Assembly: GCA_038323315.1 (NCBI GenBank)
Contig: JBBQGU010000249.1
Span: 1 to 6,093 of the forward strand
Reading direction: 5' to 3'
Length of the DNA: 6,093 nt
Origin: Stagnihabitans sp038323315
GTDB taxonomy: Bacteria > Pseudomonadota > Alphaproteobacteria > Rhodobacterales > Rhodobacteraceae
Shown: positions 5,994-6,093 of the stretch, one piece after another
Layout of the letters: each line of letters begins with the position of its first letter
Numbering within the stretch: position 1 is the first letter of the stretch
Position numbers and translations under genes: made by a program
The notes under the pieces: generated by a model
The model's database searches: none
What the model saw: the letters and a program-made list of their open reading frames with translations, nothing else
What the model was told of the DNA's origin: nothing

Positions 5994-6093
5994 AAAATCG
6001 CTTGTTTTCAGGGCGTTTCGCAAAAAGTTCACAAAAAAGGCGGATGATGCGAATTTTTAGGTTGCGCCCTTCGTGCGCTAACCGTAGAAGCCC
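5994..6093 (+). other. Non-coding region with A-rich tract, probable upstream region of the next gene
   Basis: No convincing coding sequence is present. From 6022 to 6038 the sequence is unusually A-rich (AAAAAGTTCACAAAAAA), followed by AATTTTTAG at 6052-6060, in sharp contrast to the GC-rich surroundings. AT-rich stretches of this kind often lie upstream of strong promoters in such genomes. I cannot assign convincing -35 and -10 boxes, and the downstream gene lies outside the window. Confidence 0.35.
6060..6083 (+). repeat. Hairpin near the right edge
   Basis: GGTTGCGC (6060-6067) pairs with GCGC-T-AACC (6075-6083), giving eight base pairs with one bulged T and a 7-base loop (CCTTCGT). No T-tract follows on either strand, so it is not an obvious terminator. 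It may be a leader structure of the next transcript. The pairing is visible; the role is unknown. Confidence 0.35.

Noticed and set aside
5844..6032. Small minus-strand frames after tex (5844-6032 and 5762-5995)
   Set aside because: They are antisense to the tex tail and intergenic DNA, with no ribosome binding site and no recognisable protein features.
1..6093. CRISPR array, defence island, mobile element or tRNA/rRNA gene
   Set aside because: No regularly spaced repeats, transposase or integrase motifs, terminal repeats, or tRNA/rRNA-like stretches were seen on either strand by eye.

Overview
This is a GC-rich window with coding on the + strand only. Codon usage is strongly G/C-ending, and the gene styles and high GC suggest an alphaproteobacterium, most likely Rhodobacterales; this is an inference from composition and protein flavour, not a taxonomic proof. 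No tRNA, rRNA, CRISPR array, transposase or phage gene is visible.

Layout. (1) Positions 1-1152 hold the 3' part of an amidase-signature (AS) hydrolase whose N-terminus, including the expected catalytic lysine, lies off the left edge. (2) Positions 1162-2295 hold a complete metal-dependent amidohydrolase of the COG3964 type (related to Atu3266, an enzyme once misannotated as a dihydroorotase). (3) Positions 2292-3542 hold an uncharacterised, probably TIM-barrel, glycoside-hydrolase-like protein that overlaps gene 2 by four bases (ATGA). These three form a tight co-directional cluster with gaps of 9 and -4 bp. They read as a small catabolic operon that hydrolyses an amide or ester substrate which cannot be named from sequence. 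(4) After a gap of about 110 bp, which holds a hairpin and a plausible sigma-70-type promoter, comes tex (3652-5811), the conserved S1-domain RNA-binding/transcription accessory protein. It is a housekeeping gene unrelated in function to the operon.

The most notable observation is at the end of tex. The reading frame is stopped by a TAG directly after the S1 domain, but the same frame continues open for 51 more codons (5812-5964) to a TGA. That continuation has the composition of a normal Tex C-terminal tail (basic, Gly/Ala/Pro-rich, ending in an Ala-rich helix and lysines). Reading through the TAG would give about 771 aa, the usual Tex size. The TAG may therefore be a recent nonsense mutation, a sequencing error or, less likely, a read-through site.

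The last 126 bases (5968-6093) carry no gene. They hold small inverted repeats, an A-rich tract that contrasts with the GC-rich surroundings and an 8-bp hairpin near the edge, so they are probably the tex 3' end and the upstream region of the next gene. I do not see a clearly novel multi-gene system here. The COG3964-type hydrolase with its unknown TIM-barrel partner is the least understood functional unit.
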